From Locusta migratoria (lineage: Eukaryota; Arthropoda; Insecta; Orthoptera; Acrididae), in the NCBI GenBank assembly GCA_026315105.1, contig CM048755.1, positions 761,317,301-761,381,300 on the forward strand: DNA of 64,000 nucleotides, given 5' to 3'. The notes under the pieces were generated by a model. It had not been told where the DNA came from. It was given only the letters and a program-made list of their open reading frames with translations, and made no database searches. Position numbers and translations under genes: made by a program. Positions within the stretch are counted from its first letter, which is position 1. Every line of letters starts with the position of its first letter. Of this stretch, positions 31,841-44,003 are shown in pieces.

Positions 31841-34416
31841 GGCCCTATTCTGTATCTTTTCGGCGCCCCAAAGTTCGATTCGGTCAGAGAGCGCACCGAG
31901 GGGTCGAGTTATCGATGCAGCTCCATTATGTTATTCTGTATGCCTTTCGGTGGCGTTGCGGTCCGTCTTCCTGGACACCGAAGCTCACGGTGGCGCTATT
32001 GCCAGATCTGCTCTCATCAGCCAATCAGAAGCGCCTGACTGCTTCTCCGCGCATGCGCACTGCTGGTGATCAGGGGGGACGGCAGCCGTGGCCGGCGTTC
32101 GCTGCGTTTTCTACCATGAGAGACAGCCCATCAAAATGTAAAAAAATGAAAGTCTGGTATTTTATAATTTGGCCACATAACACGACAGTGTGTTCCGAGA
32201 ACTACCTACTGAAACTTTTTTTTAATTTAATTAAAACGTTTTGTCACTGAAAACAGAGAATATTTAAACTTTTCTGAAAAGTTGTTTATTCACGGTACTC
32301 TATGTTTATCACAGCGTATCTCCTAAACTAAGCGTCGCATAGCAAAATAATTTTATAATTGCCTTCAGTGCTATATGTTGTCGATGTCTGCAAACTTTCC
32401 GGCCAATATATTCAGTGATAGTGAAGTAATAAATTAAAATCCCACGTCTGACGCAGAACTTTTACCAAATCAACGTCCAAAATGTAGTAAGCGACAAACT
32501 TTTTCCCTTTACATTTTTTTGTGGGGGTGTAAGCGAGAAAAAGTTTCGGAAAGGTTTGAATTTATTTTTGCCGTTTGTTGGAAAACGTTAGGTGCTACCG
32601 TTTGTCCTAGACGAGAGCAGAATTGTGCGGTTCATAGTGGCGGCGCGAGTTCAACGCGCTGGGAGGGAAGACGCGGCGTTAGCAGCAGAGAGAGTGCAGT
32701 GAAAAATTTCTTATTTTGGCACTACAGAAGTACATGGAAGTTGCGTGAAAGGAAAAGGATTACATATTAGTGGAGACAGCTCTTAGAAACGCAAATTAGT
32801 CAATGTTTTTGTACTGAAGAAAGAGCGTACAATATTTTAATAACAAAACAGTTGTTTGCCGATGCGGGAAAGCTAAAGGATTTTTTTTAGATTCACTCAT
32901 AACCAGTTTTAGTATTTTCTGTCGTTAATTGGACAAAACCTGAAACGTCTTTTTGATTCCATCTTGAATCCAAGTGCTCAGTGGCTGTTAACATATACGG
33001 ATGATGAAGAGCAGTCGCAAATATTTCTTTACTGCCGCAAAATTTGATTTTGGTCGCTGTCAGACTCTCATCAGTGCTTAAAAAATAGTTTGAAACGTAC
33101 AAAAATTTTCAGTCTTCATATTGAAGATTATGTGATCGTCAACATGAAGGCTGAAAACTTTTCTTTGTTTCAAACTGCATTTCAAGCATTGAGAGTAGTC
33201 ACACATGAATTATTTGTAACAAGACTAAAAAAGTAAATGAATAAAAAGTCTACGTTTGTTTCACTCACAGAAATTTCATCCTTTGTTTTATAATAAAAGT
33301 GAACCCTAATGTATAAGAAACTACTGCTGGCGCTCGCTCTTACATGTACATGCTAAAGAATATTGCAGTTCATGCTTCTCTTACATCACTAGAAAAGTGT
33401 TCCAAACAAGATGACTGGTGAAAAAATATTTTGCACCAGGAAGGATTCGAACCTAAAACACTTAGGATAGGAGGTTGTCGCCTTAACCGCTAGACCACAC
33501 CGTCTACAAGACTAGGCGGTCTTTGTTTCCATTGACTTCTTTGCGGAATGATTATCCGTTATTTATACTGCTGCTAATTTGTATGATTTCCACTATCTAA
33601 CTTCACAAAATTCCTTTCCATTTTAACTTTAACGTTGTAAAAGTGTTTTCTGTAAGTAATAAATACTCAATTTGTACGGAAAAGTAAGGTAAAACACTAT
33701 TAAGTACCGTTCAGATACGTCGGTAACGTGCTAGTTGGCACGACAGGAACTTAAGATTGCGGTGAAAATGGCTCATTTTATGAAGATTTTCAATGCGGCA
33801 GAGTATCTGGAGTGCATATTTGAGTAATTCTCACGTACAAATACGAAAATTTGCCAAATACGACGCGACAGCTTTGCGAACGGCGAAAACGAAGGTGACG
33901 CCGTATTTGATAGATTTCGTATTTACACTTCCGTAATATGAGAGTTTGCAGGATAAATGAAACGGCGCATTAAAGACATGACCGAGATGCGTATTTTAAG
34001 ATAAAGTTTATTGCAATAGAGTTTACAGAAGTGCTATATCGTTATATTAAACTCTAGAACGCTAGCAGTTTTAACGAAATATTCTGATAATATATGTAGA
34101 CAACCTTGAAAATTAACTTTTTACAGTTACTTATTACTTAAAAACAACAGATGTATCATTATCGGAATTTAAAACGACACAGAATTGCTAAAATAATAAT
34201 TTATCTTCGCAATCCAAGCCCACCGAAACGAACCAAACGGCCTCACCGAAACCTCAGCGGCTTTCGGTGCAGCGCTCGAAATTTCGGTGGCCGTTTCGGG
34301 CGGTAGCAGGCCGCAGAAACGTACAGAATAACCATTTTCGCTACCGCACCGAAATTGACGTAACCACCGAGAAAAAGACACCGAACCGAACGGTACGAAA
34401 GATACAGAATAGGGCC
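31841..34416. mobile_element. 2.6-kb DNA transposon with exact 19-bp inverted ends and 5-bp duplication
   Basis: Both ends read GGCCCTATTCTGTATCTTT going inward. The flanking duplication is CCAGG at 31836-31840 and 34417-34421. Removing the element joins 'CACACCAGG' to 'CCAGCATCGC'. The subterminal regions are rich in 'TTTCGGT' / 'ACCGAAA' motifs on both sides (31900-31990 and 34210-34380). No transposase frame is visible in the 2576-bp interior, so it is probably non-autonomous. The superfamily is not assigned; a 5-bp duplication with GGCCC ends is not diagnostic to me. A tRNA-like sequence lies inside at 33432-33507. Confidence 0.87.
33432..33507 (-). other. tRNA-like sequence (degenerate)
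   Basis: The minus strand has an A-box-like GTGGTCTAGCGGTTAAGG and a perfect B-box-like GGTTCGAATCC at tRNA spacing, but the acceptor and anticodon stems do not pair. It may be the head of an unrelated SINE or a tRNA pseudogene. Confidence 0.45.
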
Positions 34417-34421
34417 CCAGG

Positions 34422-35203
34422 CCAGCATCGCGACCCCAACCCGCTCGGCAATCAGATTGCCGGAATGCTTCTGAAAAGACGCCACTGGCGCCTCCGCCGC
34501 CGACAGAAGCTACCCCCTCCTCCTCCACGCTGACGACCTCTTCTCAAAGGCCGCCGCCATCCGCCCTACCCGCGAGAACAAACAATACCGCGACGATTGT
34601 CTTGACCGCATCGACACTGCCCCCGCCGGCCGACCCCTGTGCCCAGGGCAGGGGCGTACTGCTATCTTTTTATGGCGACCGCGCCCCGCCAGGTCAGCAG
34701 CCAGTTAAATTACGTATTTATTATATAGCGCGCCGCAGCTATCCGTATGCCAGAACTCGATTTATGTAACAACAATTTCCGCCGTTTATTATTATTCTCG
34801 GAAAAAATAAAGCTACCATAGTGTTCTTCGTATATATTTTTAACAAGAATTTCGGTGTAATGCTAAAAAACAATTTAGAACAGAAATGCTTAGTTGGTCT
34901 CGTATACTACAGCTTGTATTAGTAAAATATTAAAACTCGTATGCAAAATTTGCAAGTAAGAATTTTTCGATGCTCTTTGCATAGACTACAGCCGACAGAC
35001 GTGTTCAATAACAATATTTTTTTTCTTGTGAAATTTATTTATTGGTAAATTTCTTCTGAATACATTTATCATACACATTTAAAGTTTAGATTGGCCAAAA
35101 ACACTTAGTGTCCATAAATGTCCTTGATACAGACCAGCTGCCTTTGAGTATATAGCTGGTCGTAATTAGACCAAGTATGGTTTGTGTTGTCTTTTACATT
35201 TTA
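34422..35203. other. spacer; first 230 bases possibly protein-derived
   Basis: At about 34500-34660 one plus frame reads 'HADDLFSKAAAIRPTRENKQ' and onward without a stop for about 50 codons. With the C-rich DNA left of the transposon (31705-31835) it may be a split fragment of some element's ORF; I cannot name it. The rest is AT-rich. Confidence 0.4.
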
Positions 35204-35414
35204 ATAGCGTTAAGTTTAAATATATAGTGATAGTAACAATTAGATAAGTTAATGGTGAAATTCATGGTGTTACATATTTAGTTATTTATACAATTTTAAA
35301 TTTAGTTCGATTACTATCTATGACTAATGGATACAACAAATTATAAGGAAAAGGAAGGGCAACTCAAAAATCATTATTATTAAGATGGATAAATAAAAGA
35401 AGATAGGAAAGGGT
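35204..35414 (+). repeat. 211-bp direct repeat, left copy, flanking the RTE-like LINE
   Basis: It starts ATAGCGTTAAGTTTAAATAT and ends AGATAGGAAAGGGT. The right copy is 37574-37784, also 211 bp, with about five substitutions (~98% identity by eye) and no indel. The copies abut the 3' and 5' ends of the LINE exactly. Confidence 0.97.
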
Positions 35415-37573
35415 TGTTGTTGTTGTTGTTGTTGTTGTGGTCCTCAGTCCGGAGACTGGTTTGATGCAGCTCTCCACAATACCCTATCCTGAGCAAGCCT
35501 CTTCATCTCCACATAAGAACGGCAACCTACGTCTGTTTGAATCTGCTTACTGTATCCATCTCTTGGTCTTCCTCTGCGATTTTTACCCCACACACACTTC
35601 CCTCCAACGCTACATTCACAATTCCTTGATGTCTAAGAATGTGTCCTACCAAACTATCCTTTCTTTTAGTCAAGGTATGCCAGAAATTTTTTTTCTGTTC
35701 AGTATCTCCTCATTAGTTATGCGATCCACCCACTTAATCTTCAGCATTCTTCTGTAGCACCATATTTCAAAAGCCTCAATCCTCTTCCTTTATCGTCCAT
35801 GTCTCACTCCCATACAAGGCAACACTCCATACAAATGCCTTCAGGAAGGACTTCCTTAGGCTTAAATCAATATTCGATGTTAACAAATTTCTCTTTTTCA
35901 ATAACGCTTTTCTACCCATTGCCATTCTGCATTTTATATCCTCTGTACTGCGACCATCATTTGTTATTTTACTGCCCAAGTAACAAAACTCACCTCCTTT
36001 ATTGCTTCGTTTCCCAATCACCTGATTTTCTTACACTGCACTCCATTATCCTAGTTTTGCTCTTGTTAATGTTCATCTTATATGCACCTTTCAGAACCCT
36101 GTCCATTCCGTTCAATTGCTCTTCCAGGCCCTTTGCTGTATCTGACAGAATTACTATGTCATCGTCAAAACGCAATGTTTTTAATTCTTCACCCTGAACT
36201 TTAATTCCTTCTCCAAATTTCTCCTTGCTTTCCTTTACAGCTTGTTCAATGTACAAATTGAATAACCTTGGAGAAAGACTACAACCCTGTCTTATTCCCT
36301 TTCCAACCCCTGCATCCCTTTCATGCCCTTCAACTCTGACAACCTCTGTCTGGTATTTGTACAAGTTGTGAGTAACCTTACGCTCCCTATATTTTACTCC
36401 TGCTTGCTCCAGAACTTGAAAGAGTTTATTTCAATCAACATTGTCAAAAGCCTTTTCCAAATCTACAAAAGCTAGAAATGTAGGTTTGCCTTTTCTTAAT
36501 CTGTCTTCTAGGATAGCCGTAAAGTGAGTATTGCCTCCCGAGTTCCTACATTTCTCATGAACCCAAACTGATCTTCCCCAAGGTCGGCTTCTACCAGCTT
36601 TTCCATCCTTCTGTATATAATTCATGTTAATATTTTGCAACCATGACTTATTAAACTGATGGTTCTGTAGTTTTCACACCTGTCTGCACCTGATTTCTTT
36701 GGAATGGGGATTATAACATTTTTCTTAAAGTCTGAGGGTACTTCGCCTGTCTCTTACATCTTACACACCAGGTGAAACAGGTTTGTCATGGCTTGTTCTC
36801 TCAGAGACTTCATTAACTCTGAGGGAATATCATCTACTCCAGGGGCCTTGTTTCGACTTAGGTCTTTCAGGGCTCTGTCAAATACTTCTCTCAGTACAGT
36901 ATCTCATATTTCATCTTCATCTACATCCTCTTCCCTTCCTACAATATTGTCTCGAAGTTCATTTGCTTTATAGAGCCCCTCTATATACTCTTTCCACCTT
37001 TCAGCTTTCCCTTCTTTACTGAGAACTGGTTTTCCGTCAGAGTCCTTGATATTCATAGAGCTGTTTTTCTTATCTCCAAATGTTTTTTTTTTTTTTTTTA
37101 ATTTTCCTGTAGGCTGTATTTATTTTTCCCCTATTTATACATTCTTCTACATCCTTGCATTTGCCTTCTAGCCACTCCTGCTTAGCCATTTTGCACTTCC
37201 TGTCAATCTCATTTCTTAGTCGTCTGTACTCCATTTTGCCTGTTTCATTTACTGCATTTTTATATTTTCTCCTTTCATCGATTAAATTTAGTATCTCCTG
37301 TGATATCCAAGGATTTTTTGTAGGTCTTACCTTCCTACCTATTTTGTCCTCTGCTATCTTAACTATTTCATCTCTCAATTTTACCCATTCCTCCTCTACT
37401 GTTTTATTTTCCCCTGTTTCTGTCAACTGTTGCCTAAAGCTCGCTGTGAAATTCTTAAGATCCTCAGGTTCCTTCAACTTATCCAGGTCACATCTCCTTA
37501 TTTTCCTACCTTTTTGTAGTTTCTTCAGTTTCAGTCTACAGTTCATAACCAACACGTTATGGTTAGAGTCTAT
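35415..37573 (-). pseudogene. RTE-like LINE, 5'-truncated, broken
   Basis: Reading the minus strand, the EN-RT linker is at 37555-37070 ('KNPWISQEILNLIDERRKYK'). It is broken at a T-run (37083-37099). RT blocks follow: 'NKAPGVDDIPSELMK' near 36830, 'LAFVDLEKAFDNVD' near 36440-36480, 'GIRQGCSLSPRLFNLYIEQA' near 36260-36320, and the palm 'RFDDDIVILSDT' near 36150. The tail has 'FCYLGSKITNDG' and 'SVALYGSETWT' (35776-36021). The 3' UTR ends in a TTG/CAA run at 35415-35440, which matches the copy at 1-449. The palm has DDD where the family normally has ADD. At least three frameshifts are present. Confidence 0.9.
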
Positions 37574-37784
37574 ATAGCGTTAAGTTTAAATATGTAATGA
37601 TAGTAACAATTAGATAAGTTAATGGTGAAATGCATGGTGTTACATATTTAGTTATTTATACAATTTTAAATTTAATTCGATTACTATCTATGACTAATGG
37701 ATACAACAAATTATAAGGAAAAGGAAGGGCAACTCAAAAATCATTATTATTAAGAAGGATAAATAAAAGAAGATAGGAAAGGGT
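37574..37784 (+). repeat. 211-bp direct repeat, right copy
   Basis: Partner of 35204-35414. It abuts the 5' end of the RTE-like LINE. After it the sequence continues into the 3' flank of the R1-like LINE. Confidence 0.97.
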
Positions 37785-37849
37785 AGGTAAAGTAAAAGTT
37801 GTTGGGGAGAGTCTACCAAGGTGGAAGGCCTTGGAATGAACATCGAGCC

Positions 37850-39700
37850 CTTTCATCATGGAATTCCCTGCATAGGTGGTAGTCGTACATTTCATGTACA
37901 TTAAGAGCTAAAAGGGGTTTTTATTCTAATGTTTATGGTGCTCAATTGCTTAGGAATAAGTCATCTTCTGTGCTGGGGTTGTCATCTGTTTCATTATCCA
38001 TGTCGCTTGTACTTATATTGCTTGTCTCGTTCCACGTGTCCTGTGTTATGGTGTTAGTGTTTTGTATGATGTTATGTCTGACCGTTCTTGCGTATTCTTC
38101 CCGCTTTAGTGATGAGACCTCATTCGTCAGTCTATTTAGTGTGTCCCAGCCATGCTTATTTCTTATCAGTACGTTTAAATTTTGTGTGTTGTTTAACATA
38201 CAGTGTGTGTGTGTGTTCTGTATAGCTGACAAAGTAATACCGTGTGTTCTGGTGACCCAGTCTCTCCACATGTACAGTTTGGATGTTGCTGAGTCCCATT
38301 CGTGTTAGGTGTCTTGGGTACGGGTCATGTCCTGTCAGAAAATGAATCATATCCCAGCTGGGATTAATATGACCCATCCTCAGACGTTCCCTTATGTCCG
38401 GAAAGAATTCGTATAATCGACGTCCTTTTTCACTATTATTCCATTCCCTTTGCCAGGTGTCCATTCGCCATTTGAGTAGTTGGTGTCGCTCGGTTATTGC
38501 TTGGCCCACTATTTCTTGGACTTTGTCAAGCTTCCCCGCCTTTAGCCAGTACATGGCGGCCCTTTGTCTTATGGTGAGATCTGCAGGTGGTATCCCAAAT
38601 ACGACGCATAGTGCTTCAACCGATGTTGTGTTAAAGGCTCCGGATAGCCTGAGTAAGGCACTCCTTTGTCGTCTCCTGACTGTATTAATATGTGTTTGTA
38701 GTGCAATCGTTGGGCCCATGAACTGGCTGCGAAGCAGATCACTGACTCAAAAAGTGCTAAATGGTAAGCTCTAAGTGTTTGTGTTGGTAGTCTGTATTTT
38801 GTTGTGTTTAGCCTGGCAAGTGACTGCGTCATCTTGGTAGCCCTGTCAGTCGTCAGTTTTATGTGCTCGTTAAAGGTCAGACTTTCGTCAAATTGGACAC
38901 CAAGATAACGTGTTGTGTGCTCTTTTCGGATGTTGATGTTATTGTGTTTAATTATGGGGTTCCTAATGAGAGTGCCATTCAGTAGTATATACACTGTTTT
39001 GTGTGTTGCCATTTGCAATTTATTCTGTTGGCACCAATGGTCTATCGTTGTCTGGATGTGTGTAGCCTTGTTTTCAATTTGTGTCCTCGAGTCAGCTGTG
39101 ACCAAGACAAGCAGGTCATCTGCGTACGCTACGGTACCTTTGATCGTCTCCTGTTGCCCAAGGAGGTTGAGGAGCGGTTCAAAGGTGATGTCCCAAAAGA
39201 CGGGGCCACAGATCGATCCTTGTGGGCACCCTTTGGTGATTTTTCTTAACCACTTTTTGAGTGCCCATGCACCATTCTACTGCCCTGTGTTTGCAGTAAT
39301 CCAGAAGACTGTTGTAGAGGGCCTTAGGTACCCCTAGCTCCCTTAGTCTCGCAAACAGTGCCGGCCACCAGAGATTATCAAAGGCGCCAGCAATGTCCAC
39401 GAGAATTGCCAATGCATATTTGGATGTTGTTGTGTGCACCATTTCTGTTGCTGCATCGTCTATTGACTTTCCCTTTCTGAAACCATATTGTGTTGGGTTT
39501 AGTCCAAATAATTACCTGTGCGCCTGCAGGCGGCCACAAAGGAGGCGTTCTTGGACCTTGGCTAGATTGTTGATTAAACAGATTGGTCTATATGATTTTG
39601 GGTTTATTGGATTTTTATGAGGAGATTTTTTGATAATCACAGCATTGGCCAGTTTCCAGGGAGCAGGTACCCGTCCCAGCCGTAACGCGTCATTAAGTAA
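37850..39700 (-). pseudogene. R1-clade-like LINE reverse transcriptase, 5'-truncated
   Basis: The minus strand has RT blocks in order. 'APWKLANAVIIKK' and 'PKSYRPICLINNLAKVQERL' lie near 39550-39660. 'AILVDIAGAFDNLWWPALF' (39442-39340) follows, then 'KGCPQGSICGPVFWDI' (about 39195-39235, out of frame with the previous piece). The catalytic YADD is at 39115-39126. 'TTRYLGVQFDESLTFNEHI' and the C-terminal 'FLTGHDPYPRHLTRMG' (about 38290-38335) come last. The 'DIAGAFDNLWW' and 'GCPQGSICGP' blocks are typical of the R1/LOA group. Pieces at 39442, 39105, 38719 and 38271 alternate between two frames, so small indels broke it. No endonuclease is present. Confidence 0.88.
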
Positions 39701-40774
39701 TTAATAATAATAGCGCAGATTAGATAATAAACGCCACGAACTTACGTATCCATCTTAACATATACTCTTTCGATATACAAAAACAATTCTAACCAGAGCC
39801 AATTAACCAAAAGAAAGGAAATGGTCCGTTTCGGAACTCGACCACAACCTTAGATCTGTAAATGTATCTCTTCGTTTAGAGGATGCAAGCAACAGCCATC
39901 GAACGGAATGTAACTTGTATGCCAACCACTCTTTCGATGAAACAGCAGCAGCAGCAGAAGATGACATATTGTTTATACAAAAAATTCCAAATAACGAAAA
40001 TCGGCAATGGCATCTAACACAACGTATCTAAATATACATCTGCAAGCACCGTTAACAATCGTGCAGAACGCAGAGCGCTCTCTCGGCAGGCTACATAAAA
40101 GAAACATATGCTAAGTGTTTAAACAAAAACACCTAAGTTACATCTCCAAATGATCAAAACCTTCTACGCAAACGTACCACTCTGACTAGGATAGCTCTCA
40201 TTGTATTTATTTGATGGAGCTGAGCCATGCCGAAAATTCCGAAATTTAACTTTCTCTCTCTCTCTTTAGCGATCTTGCCCTGTTACGTTTCCTTCTTTGA
40301 TCGAGGTATAGGTGCGCCGTCCGAGAATTCGGGTACTTTAATTTTACCTCGTATTTCCTTGCTACAGTAGTACACATCCCATCTAAGCAATCTCTATGTC
40401 CTGTTACGATGCAAACTACATTTATCTGACACCGATATTCCAGCGCCCCAGAAGACATTTAAACCCTATTGTGCAACGGAGAGTCGAAATAAAAGAAAAA
40501 TACGTGAAATAATTTACCGATTTTCGACCGTTTACACTAAAACTTTTCGAAATTATTGGCCTAACAACACCCTTATTCGACAATACAGCAACCACAGAAC
40601 CGAAGTTACCTGCCCAATGCAACACCGATTTCCAGTTCGACCCGCCCTTTACCCACAAAATTCCTACTCCAAGTTCCTTTCTTATGCATTCCACTAATCC
40701 GAACTAAGATTTATTATTTTAATTACAAGTAGATGTCTACCGCAAACGAAGATGCTAACCTACACACCGCAACA
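39701..40774. other. spacer left of the inverted arms
   Basis: Contains a short CAG run at about 39943-39960. A 90-codon minus frame (40422-40694, 'MECIRKELGVGILWVKGGSN' onward) has no recognised domain. It could be part of the unidentified element bounded by the inverted arms, but nothing proves it. Confidence 0.4.
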
Positions 40775-40926
40775 CATGATCCTATATAGGACATGGGGTG
40801 TTTACATTTTTTTGTTACAGTACAACTGAGTACATACAACGTAATGTTCACATGATCCTATATAGGACATTGAGTGTTTACACTTTTTTGTTACAGTACA
40901 ACTCAGTACATACAACGTAATGTTCG
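40775..40926 (+). repeat. tandem duplication, two 76-bp units
   Basis: Units at 40775-40850 and 40851-40926 start CATGATCCTATATAGGACAT and differ at about five positions. They lie 56 bases left of the inverted arm. Confidence 0.93.
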
Positions 40927-40981
40927 CAAACACTTATATCGCAACCAACGCCCGCATACATCGATCATATCCTGCTCTCTC

Positions 40982-41761
40982 TAAAGTCCTGGAATGCTAA
41001 AAAAATATAGCTCCTTGCTCAACTCTACAAGTAATTTACAGTTGAAACTAAAAAACATAATGTCCGAGAGAGCGCTCAATTTTCGGGTACTCTTAATACC
41101 GAAGTAATTAAATCTAAAAGTGTATATTAACCGGGAGCGACGCACAGTACAACGGCGCACTTGTCTTATCCTCGCCCGCAACCACATTGATGATGATGCT
41201 CCTTCCATCCGAAAGTCATGCTCGGTTAAAAAAAAAAGATGCTGCTGCAGTATAGATGGGAGCGCCTCTATTAAAAAACATCGATTAGTTGCAGTTTATA
41301 ACATATATACCCACAGGACGTACATATTTCCCCCATGTATTCCAGAAATATTAATTTCGTCTTATCTCCAGCGTTTGCAGTATCGAACTTGCTGAATTTA
41401 CTACACACACACGCACTCCATTGGTTACAACTAGCGCACTTTAAGTTACCAAACTGTAGGAGTTTTATAAAACACGTTGATTTTCGACGACAGAATTATG
41501 ACTTACCGCAGCAGGCACATCCGCTACGTAACATAATGCACACCAGACAACACTAGCATACGATTAAACAGACGATGCTTCGACGAAAGATCACTGCACC
41601 ACCAAAGTCGGTTTTCTTTAGAGCTTTTCCGTGACGTATATTTAGGGTATATCAACATTTTTTACTTAAATTCCGTCCCATCTAGCCTACAACACTCTCT
41701 GTAAGCGCCAAACATTTCCAACACAGTAACAGAAGTACACCTGCAGTCGACACGAACCTAC
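40982..41761 (+). repeat. inverted repeat arm A (~780 bp)
   Basis: It starts TAAAGTCCTGGAATGCTAAA and ends CGACACGAACCTAC. Its reverse complement is 49690-50506. The match runs the full length with scattered substitutions; arm B has ~60 extra bases at about 50205-50270. A minus-strand frame of 75 codons (41208-40981) is open here, and its counterpart of 79 codons is open in arm B. Confidence 0.95.
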
Positions 41762-41929
41762 AACAACAAACGAATCTAGCCATTCCAACTCGTTTTTATT
41801 GTCCCAACACATGCTGCAAGCTATGTATACGTTCGTAACAACCCAGACAGAGATATCCTTACAGCCGTCACCAACAGACGTCCCCCACAGACGGTGTTAT
41901 AACCGCGATCAGTAACAGACAAGATCTCC

Positions 41930-42077
41930 AAATGTTCAAATGTTCAAATGTTTGTAAAGTCTATGGGACGTAACTACGGGGTCATCAGTCCCTAAACTTA
42001 CAAACTACGTATGAACTACCTTATATTAAGGACGGCACAAGTATCCATGCCCGAGGGGGGATTCGAACCCCCGACCT
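41930..42077 (-). mobile_element. tRNA-headed SINE, type A, 5'-truncated
   Basis: The body and B-box part (GGGTTCGAATCCCCCC) are present, but the first part of the head is missing. The insertion is still flanked by CAAGATCTCC at 41920-41929 and 42078-42087, so it was truncated during insertion, as expected for target-primed reverse transcription. Confidence 0.92.
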
Positions 42078-42087
42078 CAAGATCTCC

Positions 42088-42960
42088 CAGACACACAGCG
42101 TTTTAATAATGTTTCGATCTCTCTCTCTCCACCCAATAACTACGTTGGTTGCATAACCCGTCCCTAACATCCAACCATAACTTTGTTTCCAATGCATAGC
42201 CCGGCAGACAATATTTCTGGAACGCTTTCTATCAGCCATTACACTATATACCTCGAGCACTCGCGCACAAACCACCATCTTATTCCATTCCTTCTAACAA
42301 ATTATTAATCTCGATAAACATCTGTAACACAGTGTAAAAAATGATCGACGTACACGCACAGAACAGCTAACAAGAAAAGATCTAGATCTAAAGCCAAGTT
42401 CTTATAATCCTTAGAAGCAGCAACGCAAAATAGTCTACACCATTTCAAACTAATGCAACACCAGATTTTTTAACGATCTCCAAGAGCAATCCTTTAGAGA
42501 CTAAACATACGATTAAATGCACCTCCAACGTAGGTAACTAATCCTCTAACTCGATGCTTATCGACCAAAGAACATTAATTTACCACTACAATCATCTCCG
42601 ATACGCTACCGAGAGACGTCCATTCATAAACACAGCTAAAAGAAGATATAAATGCCCCACATCCATGCTACTAAGTATCTATATGTATTTCCACAATTGT
42701 GGATCTCATCTGCTTTGCATCGTATCGCACGACTAAACAGTTCGAAATAGGTACTTCGCGCAAACTAGCATGCATACTCACATTCCATGCTATTTCTGGC
42801 TGCAGGCCAGAGCGGACCTGTTGACTCATCGTAGACGTCGGTTTGGAGCGTGTACGTCCTATACATGTAAACATACCTGTCCACGCTCGCACCTGACTTG
42901 GAGAAGTTTTCGGTTTTTATTCATTTCACTCCATTCCATGATGGTGGTGATGGTGGCTGG
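42088..42960. other. spacer between the inverted arms
   Basis: AC-rich on this strand, no gene recognised. A trace of Penelope-type flank begins about 42960. Confidence 0.4.
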
Positions 42961-44003
42961 TGCAGCAACAGTGTTGAATATTAAAAAATGCTCAGTCTCT
43001 GTTGCAGTATTTTATTTACCAATTACGCGTTTCGCGCTGTTAGCGCATCGTCAGACTGGAAAAAGACAAATATTTTATTACCGTCCGTGTACCTGGTGCG
43101 CAGCGAACCTAATGTGGCTAAGGTGAGTAAATTTGGAAATTCGGACTTACTTGGGCGGAGATGGAGTCGCAGAAGTATCTATTGCTGTCTAGGAGGTATC
43201 TTAACAATTTGTGTTATTGGGCGCCTGCAAAGAGGTAAACGTACAAAGTGCGTAAGGGTTATTTGAGCTATAATAATTAGGGACTAAAGGGGTGTGGTAT
43301 GGAAATTAATAAAACGCTTTATATGATAAAACTCACCATAGCAGCAGAGGAGTCGCTGTCGCGGCAGGTCCACGTTTACAACTGGTAGTATTCTTAATAA
43401 CTACGGAACATGACTGCGACCGTTAAACAGAGCGGTATGGGCAGAGTTACGCCTGCGAGAATGAGCGGCTAGAGATGTTTGTGACGTGAGGGAATAAATC
43501 TTGTGAAATGATACATGTTGGTATGAAATAATAATAGATGAATGAAAACGAAATTATTAGAGGCCTGAGGGTGGGGTGGGAGAAAGATGTTGTGAATTGT
43601 CAGAAGGGGGGTCATTTTGGAAAAAGATAGATAACATGATGTCGTAAAAAGTTTGATTTTTTGTGATGAGCTGTTCGTTGAGACTGTGTTCTGGGGACCG
43701 TTTTACAAACTTAGTGATTTCTAATTCTTCAAGAAGTGAGAGTTTTTTACCTTTGGGGGCGATGTGAAGAACTTGTAATTTTTCAAGGGGGGGGGGGGGC
43801 TGAATGTGTTTGCTTCTTTTGAGGTGCTCGGAAAAGGCCGAATTATTTTTGGCAGCGCCTTTCTTAGTTAAAAGATGTTCTTGGAACCTAGTTTTGAAGG
43901 CTCGTCCAGTTTGGCCAATGTAAGATAAGGGGCACTGCAAACATTGTATTTTGTAGACGCCTGACTGGCTAAAAGTTTTCGGTTTAATTTTTCCTGGCCG
44001 CAC
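42961..44003 (-). mobile_element. Penelope-like element, 3' part with GIY-YIG endonuclease
   Basis: The minus frame from 44003 to 43557 codes for the GIY-YIG nuclease: 'GVYKIQCLQCPLSYIGQTGR' at about 43905-43965 (GVY...YIG core), 'RFQEHLL', 'SAFSEHLKRSKH', and a tail 'LSLLEELEITKFVKRSPEHS'. The proline run in it is coded by a G-run at 43786-43799. RT sequence upstream is missing. Beyond the stop, at about 43010-43060, the plus strand reads AATTACGCGTTTCGCGCTG then TAGCGCATCGTCAG, a pattern I associate with Penelope-type terminal sequence. It is a different subfamily from the copy at 16052-17067. Confidence 0.85.
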
